Below are positions 1 through 10,702 of a DNA stretch of 64,000 bases, piece by piece. A program made the translations under genes and the position numbers. Source of the DNA: CAWJKP01 sp963843465 (GTDB lineage Bacteria; Planctomycetota; Planctomycetia; Pirellulales; Thermoguttaceae); assembly GCA_963843465.1 (NCBI GenBank), contig CAWJKP010000006.1, forward strand, positions 1-64,000. The letters are read 5' to 3'. The first letter of the stretch is position 1. The number at the start of each line of letters is the position of its first letter. Below the pieces are notes generated by a model, which was given only the letters and a program-made list of their open reading frames with translations, did no database searches and was not told the DNA's origin.

Positions 1-1147
1 CGCTGCAGACCACGGCGGCGGGCACGGCCACGGACATCTTCGGCCATGCCTTGGCGGGCAGCGATTTCACCCTCACGGGCACGGTGCACACCAACGCCGG
101 GACGTACGTCGGCGACGCCTGGTCGTTCTCCGACCCCAGCGGCAACTATGCCAGCCAGAGCGGCACGGTGACCGACAGCATCGGCCAGGCCAGCGCCCAT
201 GTCAGCGTGACGGCGACTGCGGGCCTGGTCTACAGCGGCGCTCCGCAGACCACGGCGGCGGGCACGGCCACGGACGTCTTCGGCCATGCCTTGGCGAGCA
301 GCGATTTCACCCTCACGGGCACGGTGCACACCAACGCCGGGACGTACGTCGGCGACGCCTGGTCGTTCTCCGACCCCAGCGGCAACTATGCCAGCCAGAG
401 CGGCACGGTGACCGACAGCATCGGCCAGGCCAACGCCCACGCCAGCGTGGCGGCGATTGCGGGCCTGGTCTACAGCGGCGCGCCGCAGACCACGGCGGCG
501 GGCACGGCCACGAACGTCTTCGGCGCCAGCTTGCCGGGCAGCGATTTCACCCTCACGGGCACGGTGCACACCAACGCCGGGACGTACGTCGCCGACGCCT
601 GGTCCTTCTCCGACCCCAGCGGCAACTATGCCAGCCAGAGCGGCACGGTGACCGACAGCATCGGCCAGGCCAACGCCCACGCCAGCGTGGCGGCGATCGG
701 GGGCCTGATCTACAGCGGCGCGCCGCAGACCACGGCGGCGGGCACGGCCACGAACGTCTTCGGCGCCAGCTTGCCGGGCAGCGATTTCACCCTCACGGGC
801 ACGGTACACACCAACGCCGGGACGTACGTCGGCGACGCCTGGTCGTTCTCCGACCCCAGCGGCAACTATGCCAGCCAGAGCGGCACGGTGACCGACAGCA
901 TCGGCCAGGCCAACGCCCACGCCAGCGTGGCGGCGATCGGGGGCCTGATCTACAGCGGCGCGCCGCAGACCACGGCGGCGGGCACGGCCACGAACGTCTT
1001 CGGCGCCAGCTTGCCGGGCAGCGATTTCACCCTCACGGGCACGGTACACACCAACGCCGGGACGTACGTCGGCGACGCCTGGTCGTTCTCCGACCCCAGC
1101 GGCAACTATGCCAGCCAGAGCGGCACGGTGACCGACAGCATCGGCCG
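1..1147. repeat. Tandem array, 240-bp period, about 4.8 copies
   Basis: The block beginning GCGATTTCACCCTCACGGGC recurs at 61, 301, 541, 781 and 1021, exactly 240 bp apart and in frame. The copies are nearly identical at DNA level; copies 4 and 5 seem to differ by almost nothing, while earlier copies differ at a few codons (ATD versus ATN, GHALA versus GASLPG). Near-identity including synonymous sites points to recent expansion or gene conversion. The array runs off the left edge, so the copy number is a minimum. Confidence 0.95.
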
Positions 1148-2552
1148 GGAGACGCCGGCGGTGAACGTGACGGACAACAGCGGCGCGTACACCGGGTTAC
1201 CTTACCTAGCCTCGGCCACGGTGATCGGGGTGCCGGCGGGCACCACGCTCGCCAGCGGCAGTAGCACCAGTAGCGGCGGCAGTACCAATTCGGCGCTTTC
1301 GTTCACGTATTACAATACGGAGACGACCCCGGCGACCTCGCTGGGGAGCACGGCGCCGATCCTTGCGGGCAGCTACAGCGTGACGGCGACCTACACCGGC
1401 GGCGGCAACTACTCGGGGACCTCCAGTCCGGCGGTGGGCTTCACGATTAGCTCGACGAGCTCGAAGCCGGCGCGGCTGATGATCGCGGAGCCGGCGTCGA
1501 TGAATTCCAGCACGGTGGCCTCGGGACACGACGTGGTGTACACGATCACGCTGAAGAATCTTGGGCCGGGTGCGGCCCAGAATGTGTCTGTCAGCGACAC
1601 CCTGGGGGCTAACGTGACCTATCTTCCCGACCTGGTGCCCACGCCCAAGGGTTTCATCACGGTCTCGACGCCGGCGGTCGGCGCCACGGGCGTGGTGACG
1701 TTCAAGGCCACCAAGAATTTCGCGGCGGAGGCCTCGGTGACGTTCACCATTATGGGGTTCGTCAGTTCCAAGGCCAGCACTAAGGGGGTGGGCAACAGTG
1801 TCACGGTCAGCGGCACGCAGTTGGCCAGCAACAGCGTTACCACGGCCAGCCTGCAGCCCCAACTCAACGCGGCAGGCGCGGGCCTCGCGGGCAGTTCCCT
1901 GGGCAACGGCAAGACCGACCTGGTGGTCACGGACCCGGCGGGATCGAATTGGATCTACGTGAATCCGGCCCCGGGGGGCAAGATCTCGGTGGTGGAGAAT
2001 GGGCGGGTGTTCGGTCCCTTCGCCGCACCCTCGGGCCGGATCGTGGTCTACGCCAGCGAGGGCAACGACATGGTCTACGTCAGCCCGCTGCTGAAGGAGC
2101 AGTCGTGGATCTTCGGCGGAGCGGGCAACGACACTTTCCATGCCGGCAGCGGCAACAGCGTGCTGGTGGGCGGCAGCGGCACCAACACGCTGGTTTCCGG
2201 CCGGGGGTACAACCTTCTCATCGCCGGCAGCGGCGGCGGCAACGAGATCCTGGGCACGCAGGGCGACAACATCGAGATCGCCGGCAGCACAAACTACGAC
2301 GCCAACGAGACGGCCCTGGCCGCGATCCTGGCCGAGTGGAGCACCAACGCCAGTCCCGCCAATTACGACGCGCGGGTGCATGCCGTTGCTTTGGAAATGA
2401 TTGCCCTGGGAATGACGATCACCCCGGGGGCCGGTTGCGACTCCCTGTACGGCGGCAGCGGCGAGGACACCTACTTCGCCCAGACCAAATTGGCGCAGGC
2501 GCGGGACTATATCTACGGGCTGAAGTCTTCGGAGCTGGTGACGCAAATCTGA
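1..2552 (+). CDS. Large repetitive surface/secreted protein, 5' end outside window
   Basis: The reading frame is already open at base 3, so the N-terminus lies to the left; about 849 residues are visible. Domain order: almost five copies of an 80-residue repeat (hallmarks SDFTLTGTVHTNAGTY and YSGAPQTTAAGTAT), then an MBG/Ig-like stretch with TYTGGGNYSGTS, a DUF11-like domain around VVYTITLKNLGPGAAQNVSV, and a Gly/Asn/Asp-rich C-terminal region (GGAGNDTFHAGSGN, GGSGTNTL) resembling degenerate RTX calcium-binding repeats. Such architecture is common in giant secreted or surface proteins of planctomycetes, usually with an adhesive or structural role; no enzyme motif is seen. Function is inferred from architecture only. 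The TTG at 51 is internal to the repeat array and is not the start. Confidence 0.85.
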   Translation, partial: LQTTAAGTATDIFGHALAGSDFTLTGTVHTNAGTYVGDAWSFSDPSGNYASQSGTVTDSIGQASAHVSVTATAGLVYSGAPQTTAAGTATDVFGHALASSDFTLTGTVHTNAGTYVGDAWSFSDPSGNYASQSGTVTDSIGQANAHASVAAIAGLVYSGAPQTTAAGTATNVFGASLPGSDFTLTGTVHTNAGTYVADAWSFSDPSGNYASQSGTVTDSIGQANAHASVAAIGGLIYSGAPQTTAAGTATNVFGASLPGSDFTLTGTVHTNAGTYVGDAWSFSDPSGNYASQSGTVTDSIGQANAHASVAAIGGLIYSGAPQTTAAGTATNVFGASLPGSDFTLTGTVHTNAGTYVGDAWSFSDPSGNYASQSGTVTDSIGRETPAVNVTDNSGAYTGLPYLASATVIGVPAGTTLASGSSTSSGGSTNSALSFTYYNTETTPATSLGSTAPILAGSYSVTATYTGGGNYSGTSSPAVGFTISSTSSKPARLMIAEPASMNSSTVASGHDVVYTITLKNLGPGAAQNVSVSDTLGANVTYLPDLVPTPKGFITVSTPAVGATGVVTFKATKNFAAEASVTFTIMGFVSSKASTKGVGNSVTVSGTQLASNSVTTASLQPQLNAAGAGLAGSSLGNGKTDLVVTDPAGSNWIYVNPAPGGKISVVENGRVFGPFAAPSGRIVVYASEGNDMVYVSPLLKEQSWIFGGAGNDTFHAGSGNSVLVGGSGTNTLVSGRGYNLLIAGSGGGNEILGTQGDNIEIAGSTNYDANETALAAILAEWSTNASPANYDARVHAVALEMIALGMTITPGAGCDSLYGGSGEDTYFAQTKLAQARDYIYGLKSSELVTQI

Positions 2553-2885
2553 GGACCGTCCGGTGGCGCCGGCGGCTATTGGCCGCACGCGACGGGCTAG
2601 CTGGGCCACGCCGGCGACGAGCACGCCTTACCGCCCTAGACCTTCTCCAGGGCTCTCTAAAGAGGCACGCCGCGCAGAGGACACAGGTCGCGCGCAGGCC
2701 GTCTTCACTCCGCGATTTCCCCGGAGTTCTTTCCGTAGCCAAGTGCTAAGCAGTCACCCGCATGGGAGAGTCTGCGCGTTGATCGAGCGTGGCGCTGTAA
2801 CAGATTGCCCCCGGGCCTGTAGAAGACGGTGGAGGGCAACAACGCCCTCCTCGAAATGAACCCAATCACAGAAAAGGAACTTGCG
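2553..2885. other. Intergenic region with duplicated leader of the next gene
   Basis: No supported gene. From about 2794 the sequence is nearly identical to that from about 3484, which is the leader of the downstream paralogue; the duplicated unit therefore includes the untranslated region. Confidence 0.6.
2831..2850 (+). promoter_or_regulatory. 5'-UTR hairpin, copy 1
   Basis: GGAGGGC and GCCCTCC pair around an AACAAC loop, about 35 nt before the start codon at 2886. The same hairpin with one changed base recurs before the paralogue at 3521-3540. Conservation of the leader across the duplication suggests an mRNA-level role such as stability or translation; this is inference. Confidence 0.45.
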
Positions 2886-3287
2886 ATGCGAAACGTTTTG
2901 TCCATCATGGCGGTCCTCGGTGCGCTGGTCTTCGCGGGAGTCAACGACGGCACGGCCTTCGCCAAGGGCGGCGGCGGTGGTCGTGGCGGACATGGCGCCG
3001 CACATGGCAGTCGCGGCCACGGCGGCTTCGGCCACCACGGCTTCGGCCACCGCGGTCGTTACGGCCGCTACGGTTACGGCCGCTACGGCTACGGCCGCTA
3101 CGGCTACGGCTATGGCTATGGTGGGTACGACTACCCGTCGTATGCGTACAGCTACCCGAGCTACAGCTACCCGAGCTACAGCTACCCCAGCTACAGTTGC
3201 CCGACCTGCAGCTATCCGACCTACAGTTGCCCGACGTGCAGCTACCCGGCTGCCACTTGCTCGACCTGCGACGGCTCAAGCAATTAG
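2886..3287 (+). CDS. Small secreted Gly/Tyr/Cys-rich repeat protein, copy A
   Basis: 133 residues from ATG 2886, chosen because AAGGAAC lies 5-6 nt upstream and the protein then opens with a clean signal peptide (MRNVLSIMAVLGALVFAG... ending near AFA-KGGGGG). An upstream in-frame codon at 2829 would place a hydrophilic leader before it. The mature part is low complexity: a Gly/His-rich segment, repeats of YGRYGYG, then SYPSYSYPSYS and a C-terminal section with repeated CPTCSYP units, eight cysteines in all. No enzymatic domain. Secretion with paired cysteines suggests a cross-linked surface or wall-associated structural protein. It is paralogous to the next gene, and a terminator follows at 3312. 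Confidence 0.75.
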   Translation: MRNVLSIMAVLGALVFAGVNDGTAFAKGGGGGRGGHGAAHGSRGHGGFGHHGFGHRGRYGRYGYGRYGYGRYGYGYGYGGYDYPSYAYSYPSYSYPSYSYPSYSCPTCSYPTYSCPTCSYPAATCSTCDGSSN

Positions 3288-3311
3288 GGCAGCTACGAAG
3301 ACCTTGCCAGA

Positions 3312-3370
3312 GCACGCCCCTTGCCTCCCCGTGGTTTCGGGAACAGGCTTGGGGCGTGCGGCCTTTTCTT
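3312..3370 (+). terminator. Intrinsic terminator after copy A
   Basis: GCACGCCCC (3312-3320) pairs with GGGGCGTGC (3351-3359), followed by GGCCTTTTCTT. The same terminator is duplicated after copy B. Confidence 0.7.
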
Positions 3371-3520
3371 GTTACCCGCCTCGGTCGCGGGAGCAGTAGC
3401 CGTAGCGCGGGCTTTAGCCCGCCTTCGCGACGCGGCGCCGAGGATGCAAGGGGTGGCGTCTTTCTTCGTGAATCGCGCATGGGCCTGTAACAGATTGCCC
3501 CCGGGCCTGTAGAAGACGGT

Positions 3521-3540
3521 GGAGGGCAACAACGCCCTGC
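3521..3540 (+). promoter_or_regulatory. 5'-UTR hairpin, copy 2
   Basis: Counterpart of the hairpin at 2831-2850 with one stem mismatch (GCCCTGC instead of GCCCTCC), before the start at 3576. Confidence 0.4.
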
Positions 3541-3575
3541 TCAAGATCAACTCCATTTCAGAAAAGGAACTTGCG

Positions 3576-3989
3576 ATGCGAAACATTTTGTCGATCACGG
3601 CGGTCCTCGGTGCGCTGGTCTTCGCGGGAATCAACGACGGCACAGCTTTCGCCAAGGGTGGCGGGGGTGGGCGTGGCGGCTCCTCTGGCCACGCCAGTCA
3701 TGGCAGCTACGGCCGCCACGGCGACTACGGCCGCTATGGCCGCTATGGCCGCTATGGCTACGGCCGCTACGGCTACTACCCTTACTATGGCTACTACGGC
3801 AGTTACGACTACCCGTCGTATGAGTACGTCGCTCCGTCCTACAGCTACCCGATTTCCACTTGCTCGATCTGCGACAGCGCCAGCGAATATGGCAGCTACG
3901 CGGGTTTCGGGGGCTACAGCTACGAGTCCCGCGGGCGCTACAAGTCGGGCTTCGGCCGTGGCAACTTTGGTGGTCATGGGAGGCGATGA
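3576..3989 (+). CDS. Small secreted Gly/Tyr-rich repeat protein, copy B
   Basis: 137 residues from ATG 3576, with the same AAGGAAC ribosome-binding site and almost the same signal peptide as copy A (MRNILSITAVLGALVFAG...). The mature part shares GRYGRYGYGRYG repeats but diverges afterwards: YYPYYGYYGSYDYPSYEY replaces the Cys-rich tail, only two cysteines remain (STCSICDS), and the C-terminus is Gly/Arg/Tyr-rich (GGYSYESRGRYKSGFGRG). The leader, signal peptide and terminator are better conserved than the mature region. This indicates tandem duplication followed by divergence of the exported part. No known catalytic domain; a structural or surface role is inferred. Confidence 0.75.
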   Translation: MRNILSITAVLGALVFAGINDGTAFAKGGGGGRGGSSGHASHGSYGRHGDYGRYGRYGRYGYGRYGYYPYYGYYGSYDYPSYEYVAPSYSYPISTCSICDSASEYGSYAGFGGYSYESRGRYKSGFGRGNFGGHGRR

Positions 3990-4023
3990 ACCCGCCTTCT
4001 CACCGCCGTTGATCCTCATCAGA

Positions 4024-4081
4024 GCACGCCCCTTGCCACCCCGCGGTTTCGCGAACAGGCTTGGGGCGTGCGGCTTTTTCT
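4024..4081 (+). terminator. Intrinsic terminator after copy B
   Basis: GCACGCCCC (4024-4032) pairs with GGGGCGTGC (4063-4071), followed by GGCTTTTTCTT. It duplicates the terminator at 3312. Confidence 0.7.
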
Positions 4082-4105
4082 TGTTGACCGCCGCGGTCGC
4101 CGGAG

Positions 4106-4214
4106 CGGTAGCCGTAGCGTGGGCTTTAGCCCGCCTTCACGACGCCGCGGCGAGGATGCAAGGAGTGCGAGGAATGACCGGATGGTCGTGCCAGTGGGCT
4201 AAAGCCCACCTTAC
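4106..4214. repeat. GTGGGCTAAAGCCCAC-type palindromes
   Basis: A perfect palindrome GTGGGC-TAAA-GCCCAC lies at about 4196-4211, and the related GTGGGCTTTAGCCCGCC lies at about 4118; a further relative is at about 3402, within the duplicated module. This is an intergenic repeat just downstream of the convergent alpha-2-macroglobulin-like gene, where it could also act as a terminator. Confidence 0.6.
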
Positions 4215-4217
4215 GGG

Positions 4218-7200
4218 TTATTGGACCACCAGCGGAATGCTCTGGGAGTGGCTGTTGAACTCCGGGGCGTACATGCACTGGATCGTGGCCATGCCGGTCT
4301 GGTACTCGCCCTTGTGGACCACGCGGGCGGCGTACTCGAAGACGTACGTGCCCTTGGGCAGGTAGTCGATGAAAAAGTGGCTGGCCGTGTCGCGGGTCGA
4401 TTCGTAGTAGCCCAGGCCGTCCTGGTACTTGTAGTGCGAAAGGACGTTGACCGGCTCCGTGCCGCTTGCGCGGTGGTCCTTGAGGTGCACGTACTCCATG
4501 TCGCGGTCGCTTTGCAGCACGATCCGCACCACCAGCTCGTCGCCCACCGCCAGCGGGCCCTTGACGGGCTCCAACACCGGCCCCTTCGTCGTCAGCCGGC
4601 GGGCGTAGAGCGACTTGCTCAGCTTCAGCGGCGTGCCCTGGTAGGCGGTCACCTTGGCCATGTCTTCCAGGTACTGCCAATGGACGCTCCCCCAGGCCAC
4701 GCCCTTATCGAGCTTCTTCACCGTGATCCGGCCCAGCTCGGGCGTGATCTCGTTGCGCAGGAACCGCTCCTCATAGAAGCCGGTGCCCGCCTCGACCTGC
4801 TGGGGCTTGATGACCGTCTGGCCCAGCGTCACCTGGACCAGCTCGTCCGAGGCCAGCAGGTTGTCGCCCCGCAACAAGAGTCCGTAGACGGCGTCGGCCG
4901 TGGCCTTGCTGGTCTTCCAGTCCTGGGTCTGCTTCTGCTTCAAGAGCCAGACCTTGCAATCCTCAACCGCCCGGGCGTCGTCCATCACCTCGTCGAAGGC
5001 CTCGATCATCATCGCCTGGGTCTCGATGGGCGCGTGGAACCACCACCAGGAGAGCTCCAGGTCCCGCCAGAACATGCCCAGCTCCTCGCTGGAGACTGAC
5101 CGCTCCTTGATCGAGCGCATGATCTCCTGCGGCACGGCTTTGTCGCCGAAACGTTTCAGGGCCACCGCCAAGTGGGCCTGCGACTGGCGGTCGGCCAGTT
5201 GCAGCCAGTATTTGCGGGCCTGGCCGAGGAAGTAATCGACCGCCTCCTGGTGCGGCGGGGCGACGGGATGGTCCTTGAGGAAGAAGCTGCGGCCGTAGAG
5301 GTACAGCGCGACGGTCGCGCTTAAGTGGTTCTCCTCAGGCTTGCCGGCCCGGAGGATCTCGCGATAGACCTGATCGATCCAGCCGTCCAGCCGAGCCAGC
5401 GACTTGACCGCGGGGGCCGTGTCGATCGCCACGCCCAGGTGCCGCAGCCGGCCGAAGCCGGTGGTGATATAGAGAGTGATGTAATCGTTGGGCGGGCCGC
5501 CGGGGAACCAGGGCCAAGCCCCATCGCCCATCTGTTGCTCGGCAAGCTTCTTCAAGAGCCGCGCCGTCTCCTCGTTCAGCCGGTTGTCGTCGAAGAGGAT
5601 GCCCACGTTGCGGCGGGCCTGACTCTCGACCTGGGCCTGCCGGACCCAGGGGGTCTCTTCCAGCATCACCGACTTCAGGTCCTGGTTCTTCTCCAGCGGG
5701 CTGTCCAGGGCGGGCGTGCCCTTCCACTGGTCGAAGATCCGCCGGATCTTGGGATCGCTGGCCGCGATGTGCCGCGCTAGCGCGTTGGCGTAGAGGCGGT
5801 TGAACGTCTGCTCCGTACACTCGTAAGGGAAGTCCATCAGGTAGGGCAGGGCCATCACCGCGTACCACGAGGGATTGGAAACCATCTGGACGGTGAGCGT
5901 CTTGTTCTTCAGGGTCTTCGACTGGCCCGACCGGCTCAGCCGGGTGAAGGCGAAGGTCTTGGTCGCGGGGCCGCGGATCGGCAGCGGCAGCGATTCGGTG
6001 ACGAGGATCCGCCGCGGGAGGATCGGCAAGAGCCCTTCCTCGCCGTCGGAAACCCGTCCCGTCGAGCCGACCGCCTTGTAGGCCAGCACCTCGCCCCCGG
6101 CATCGGGAACCTGCAATCGCCAGGAGAAACTCCGCGACTCTTTAGCGGGAATGTCGAAATCGCGGTCCGTGACATTGTTGCCGAAGAAACCATCGGCCGG
6201 CTTGCCCGTGCGGGCGGCGGTCAGCGTCAGCCGCACGCTGCCGGCCAACCGCGTGGCCGACTGGTTGGCCACCTTGACGGTGAACTCCAGCACGTCGCCT
6301 TCGCGGAGGAACCGCGGCGGATTGGGCTGGACCATCAGGTCCTTGGCCGTGACCACCTTGTCCTCCAGCAGGCCGCCGCGCAAATCGCGGTCGTGGGCGA
6401 AGGCGAGAAACTTCCATTCGGTGAGCGCCTCGGGCATGACGAACTCCATTTTCACCCGGCCCTCGGCATCGGCCAACAGGTGCGGGAAAAAGAAGGCCGT
6501 CTCGTTGAGGTTCTTGCGGGCGGAGACCTGGCTCAGGTCCGGCCCTTGGGGCTGCGCCGGGGCTGCCCCCGCCGCGTTGAGACCCGTCTGAGCGAGTTTC
6601 CCGTCCGCCGCTGGCAGCGATTTCAGTTTATCCATGGCGCCGTTGCGCTTCTGCGCCTCGAAATCGCCATCCCCCTTGGCCCTTTCTTGCTGCATGGCGG
6701 CTGCCGCCTCCATAGGCTTGCCGGGACCCATCAGGCCCCGGTTGCGCATACTGCCTTCTCCGCCGAAGTACATGTAACCCCAGAGGTTGACCGTGATGTC
6801 GGCTGGGAAGGAGCGGTAGGTCATCTGCACGTCCTTCCGCGCCAGCGGCCAGGAGCCGAGCAACTGCTGGAGCGACTTGGACATGTTCTCGAACTGCACT
6901 TGCAGGTTCGAGTGGTCCTCGCGAAAGACGCCGAAGCCCGGCGGCCAGGCGTGCGGCAGGTAGGCGTCCAAGGAGCGGTCGTAGAGCGCGGCCACCATTT
7001 CGGCCGCCGCGTGCTTGGCGTCCGGCTCGGTGATCACGGCCGTCCACGTTTCCCGCTGGGCGGGCTCGAGCTTGGAGACGAAATGCTCCCAGGCGACCGA
7101 CAACTTCTTGTTGCTCCAGGGGACCTCGACGCGGTGCACGGTGAGGTAGGCCCGGTTCTCCCGGACCATCGTCACCCGCAGCGTGAAGCCGCCCCGCAGG

Positions 7201-10200
7201 GCCTCGGTGACCGCCTGCTTGATCGGCTGCTGCGAAGCCCCCGCTTCCGTCCAGAAGGCCTGGAGCTGCTTGCCGCGATGCTCGATCTCCAGGTAGGCCC
7301 GGGCCTTCTCGTAGCCGGTGCCCCAGAGGGCCATGAACTCCTGTCCCGGCTCCAACGTCCAGGCGGGCGCCGCCACCAGATTGGGCACCTTGACCGACAG
7401 CCGCTTGGCGTCGGGCTTGAGGACCAACAGCGGCAAGAGCGCCGTCACTTTCTTCTGAAAGCGGTCCTGCGTGGCCAGCACGGCGCGGTAGGCCCCGGCC
7501 TCCAGCTTGAAGCCCAGCGTCGCCTTTCCGGCCGGGTCGGTATTGAAGCCCTCCTCGCCCACGACCTCACCCAGTTCCCAGGAGCTGGGGTTGGACAGGT
7601 CCGGCTCGGGCTCGGGCTGAAGCTTAGGGGTCTTGCGGCCCGCCTCCTTCGCCACCCCGCCCTTCCGCGCGGGACCAGGGAGCCGCCCCGCCGGCGTGGC
7701 CGCCAGGGCTAACGTCCGGCCCTTCCGCACGGGAACGGGAAAGAACGAGCCCGAAAGGCTGGCGCGGTGGACGCTCTCCGGCTGCTTCAGCCGATAGACC
7801 TTGACCGCGCCCTCCGCGCGTTGGCCTTCGCCGTCCAGCGTCTGCGTGCTGATGGCGATCTTCACCGGCTGTTTCTCGGTGAGCCACTCTTCCGCGGTCA
7901 TCGACGCGGCCAGCGCCGTGTAACCGACGTTCACGCTGCGATTGGCCGAGCGGGTCTCGCCGGCCGTGTCGGTCACGTCGGCATAGACCGCGTAGTGGAA
8001 CGTGGGCTCGTCCTGTTCCGAAACCGACAGGTCCGGCCTGGCCACAAACTCCACCTGGAACGTGCCGTCGCTCTGGGTGATCGCCGTGCCGTGGGCAATC
8101 TCCTGGCTGGCGGTCTGCTGCGGGCTCCGCCACCAGTAGCACCACATCCACCAGATCGGATAACGCACCTCGCGGACCACGCGGTAGCGGACCTTGGCCC
8201 CATCGGTCGCGGCCCCCGTGTAGGCCGTGGCCTTGCCCTGCAGGCTCACTTTGTCGCCCAGCCGCGGGGCCGTCTTGGGCGGCTCCAGCACCACCTGGAA
8301 CTTGGGCCGCTTGTATTCCTCGACGCTCACGGCGGTCATGCCGCGCAGCTCGCCCTCGGCGCGGATCGTCATCCGCCCCATGAGCCGATCGCGGGGCGCC
8401 GTAAAGCTGCCGCTGAAAGAGCCGTAATCGTTGCTGCGGTGCTCCTGCTTGGCGATCTCCTTGTTGTTGACGTTGGCAAAGACCACGGTGACCGCCTCGC
8501 CGCCGAGCACCTTGTAGTCGTCGGCCTCCTGGTCCACGCGGATCGAGATCCCCTTGTACTGGATCGTCTGCCCCGGCCGGTAGAGCGAGCGGTCGGTGAA
8601 AAAGACCGTCCGCTTGTAGGGCTGCGGCTTGCGGTTACCGCTGTAGTTGTAATAGTCGTTGGCCGACGAGAGCTGCTGGTCCCTGAACGTCGCGAGGACC
8701 AGGCAGCCTTGGTTGCCGCCGGCCTGGAGGGAGAAAAGGCCGTTGGCGTCGGTCTTGGCCTGCGGGCCGGCGGCGAAGGAGTTCCAGTTCACGCGGCACC
8801 ACGCCTGCACGTCCGCGCCGGCCAACGGTTGGCCCGAAATCGCGTCCAGCACGAAGCCTTCGATCAGGCCGTCGCCCCAGCGGGACCGCATCACCACCGC
8901 CAGGTTGCTCACCCAGACGTTGGTGAACGTGACCTGGTTGTTCTGCCCGCCGAACCCCGGATCGGCACTGGAAACGAGGAAGTAGAAGCCGGGCTTCAAC
9001 CCCTGAGGCGCCGGCAGCTCTTCGACCCGTAACTGGTAATCGGGCGTCGCCGGCAGCTTGGCCGACCACTCCAGCTCCGGCTTCTTGGCCAGCAGGGCGT
9101 TGCGCTGATTGATGTCGAGGTACTCGGGCCGGTTCCTGGCGCTCTTGAGCAACTCGACATAGTCGTAACGCACCGCGCGGAAGTAGACCTGCGTCAGGTT
9201 GCGGTAGTGGACCTCGATTTTGACCTGGCTGCCCTCCGCCACAGCGGCGCAAGGGGCCACACCCGCTCGGTCGTCACCTGGCACGAGCGGGCCTCGATCT
9301 CCTGCAGCAAGTTGTAGCAGAACTTGCCGCCGAAGGTCTCCGCAAAGGCCCGCGCCCCCTGGTCGGCCAGGTCGTGGGCGGCGACCAAGTCGCCTTCCTC
9401 CCGCAGCACCAGCGCCAAGCGGTAGCGGGCCAGCGCCGAAACCTCGTGGTCGCCCCAGCGGCGGATGAACTGTTTCAGCGCCGCCTGGTAGCGGGCATTC
9501 TTCTCCTCGCCGACGGCCTTGTTGTAACCGAAGATCAGCCGCTCCAGATCGGCGTCCAGCAAGGCCGCCTTCTCGACATCGTCCGCATGGAAGCCGACCA
9601 GCTTCTGATAGAGCTTGACGGCCTTGACGACCGGCGAATCGGCGTCGGTCGTGGAGACTTCCCATTTCACGAACTCCTCGGCCGGACTGAAAATCGGGCT
9701 TCCGGCCGAAAGCTCGAAGGCATCCTCCGGCTTGGCCGCCGCTTGTTCGCCCGAGGTGTAGAACTCCAACGCCTGGTGGGCAAGGAAGTCGTAGAGCGTC
9801 GGCCGCCAGGTGTCGGGTACCGTGCCCCGCTGCAAAAGGTCGTCGTACTGGGCGACCGGGATCGCCTTCAGCTCCGCCTCCGGTCCCAGCGCCTTGGTGA
9901 ACTGCCGGTCGATCTCGGCGAACAGCCGCGGCAAGTCCCAGGTGGTAAAATCCTTGCTCGGCGGAGCGGCCGTTGCCGTCCGCTGCATGAACCGCCAGCG
10001 ATTCTGCTGGAAATAGTGCCAATACCAATCGGCCAGGATGGCGTCCATCACGGGGACCATTTCCTTGGGCGCCTTGGCGATCTCCGCCTCCAGGCGGGTG
10101 ATCTTCTCCTCGGGCTTATTGCCCTGGATGTTCCCCTCCAGGGCAATCTTCTTGGCGATGGCCTTGATGGCCTCGGGGTAAGCCTTCTCCTGCATGGCCC

Positions 10201-10363
10201 CCTGAATGATGGGGTCAAGTCGCTCGATGGCTGTCTTCGGCAGGCCCTTGTTGACCGCCTCGTCCACCTGCTTCCACTGCGGGTCCCATTTGCCCGCGAT
10301 GGCTTGGGGCCCTTGGAGGAGGAAAACCACTGCCGCCAACAGGAGTATGAGCGTTCGGTGCAT
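4218..10363 (-). CDS. Alpha-2-macroglobulin-like protein (MG2/thioester), frameshift near 9253
   Basis: About 2,048 residues once two frames are joined. The N-terminal part (ATG 10363, signal peptide MHRTLILLLAAVVFLLQG) reads to about 9260. The remainder, from EGSQVKIEVHYRNLTQVYFR, reads in another frame to TAA 4218. Adding one base in the GGGG run at 9253-9256 restores continuity (VTTERVWPP...VAEGSQVK). Features: helical N-terminal region, MG domains (FFTDRSLYRPGQTIQYKG is the classic MG2 segment), bait-like insert, and a thioester motif YECTEQ at 5808-5819 (about residue 1515) followed by an alpha-helical TED domain and C-terminal MG domain. Bacterial homologues are thought to trap attacking proteases in the periplasm; the partner PBP1C gene often found beside them is absent here. 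The frameshift is probably a consensus error. Confidence 0.85.
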
Positions 10364-10702
10364 GGTATTTCTCGTGGTTTTTCCGGAGGCCAATGATTGT
10401 CGCCCCAACAAAGACGAAGACGACCGCTGGAAAGTTCCAGATCTTCCGCGTTCAGAAACGATTAGTTTCTGTCGCGTAAAGGACCGCCGCGGAAGGTACC
10501 TTTCCGCCACGAACCGTACCACCCCCCTTAACAACGGGGACGCGGCTCGTTATCATTCCCTTCGCCTAGCGCGAGGCCGGTGGGGCTCTTCCAGGGGTGA
10601 GGGTGCAGGCTTGCACGGCGCGGGCGCGGGTGTAGCATTCGGTGTAATCGGCGGTGGCGGGGACGGCGTCTGCCGGGCCCATTTCTGTGGATTGGACGGC
10701 CC
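10364..10702. other. Divergent intergenic region
   Basis: Lies between two divergently transcribed genes and must hold their promoters. I see no convincing -35/-10 pair, no RNA gene and no ORF with a credible ribosome-binding site. Confidence 0.5.

Noticed and set aside
1..1147. CRISPR-like periodicity
   Set aside because: The 240-bp period is a coding repeat with no alternating spacers.
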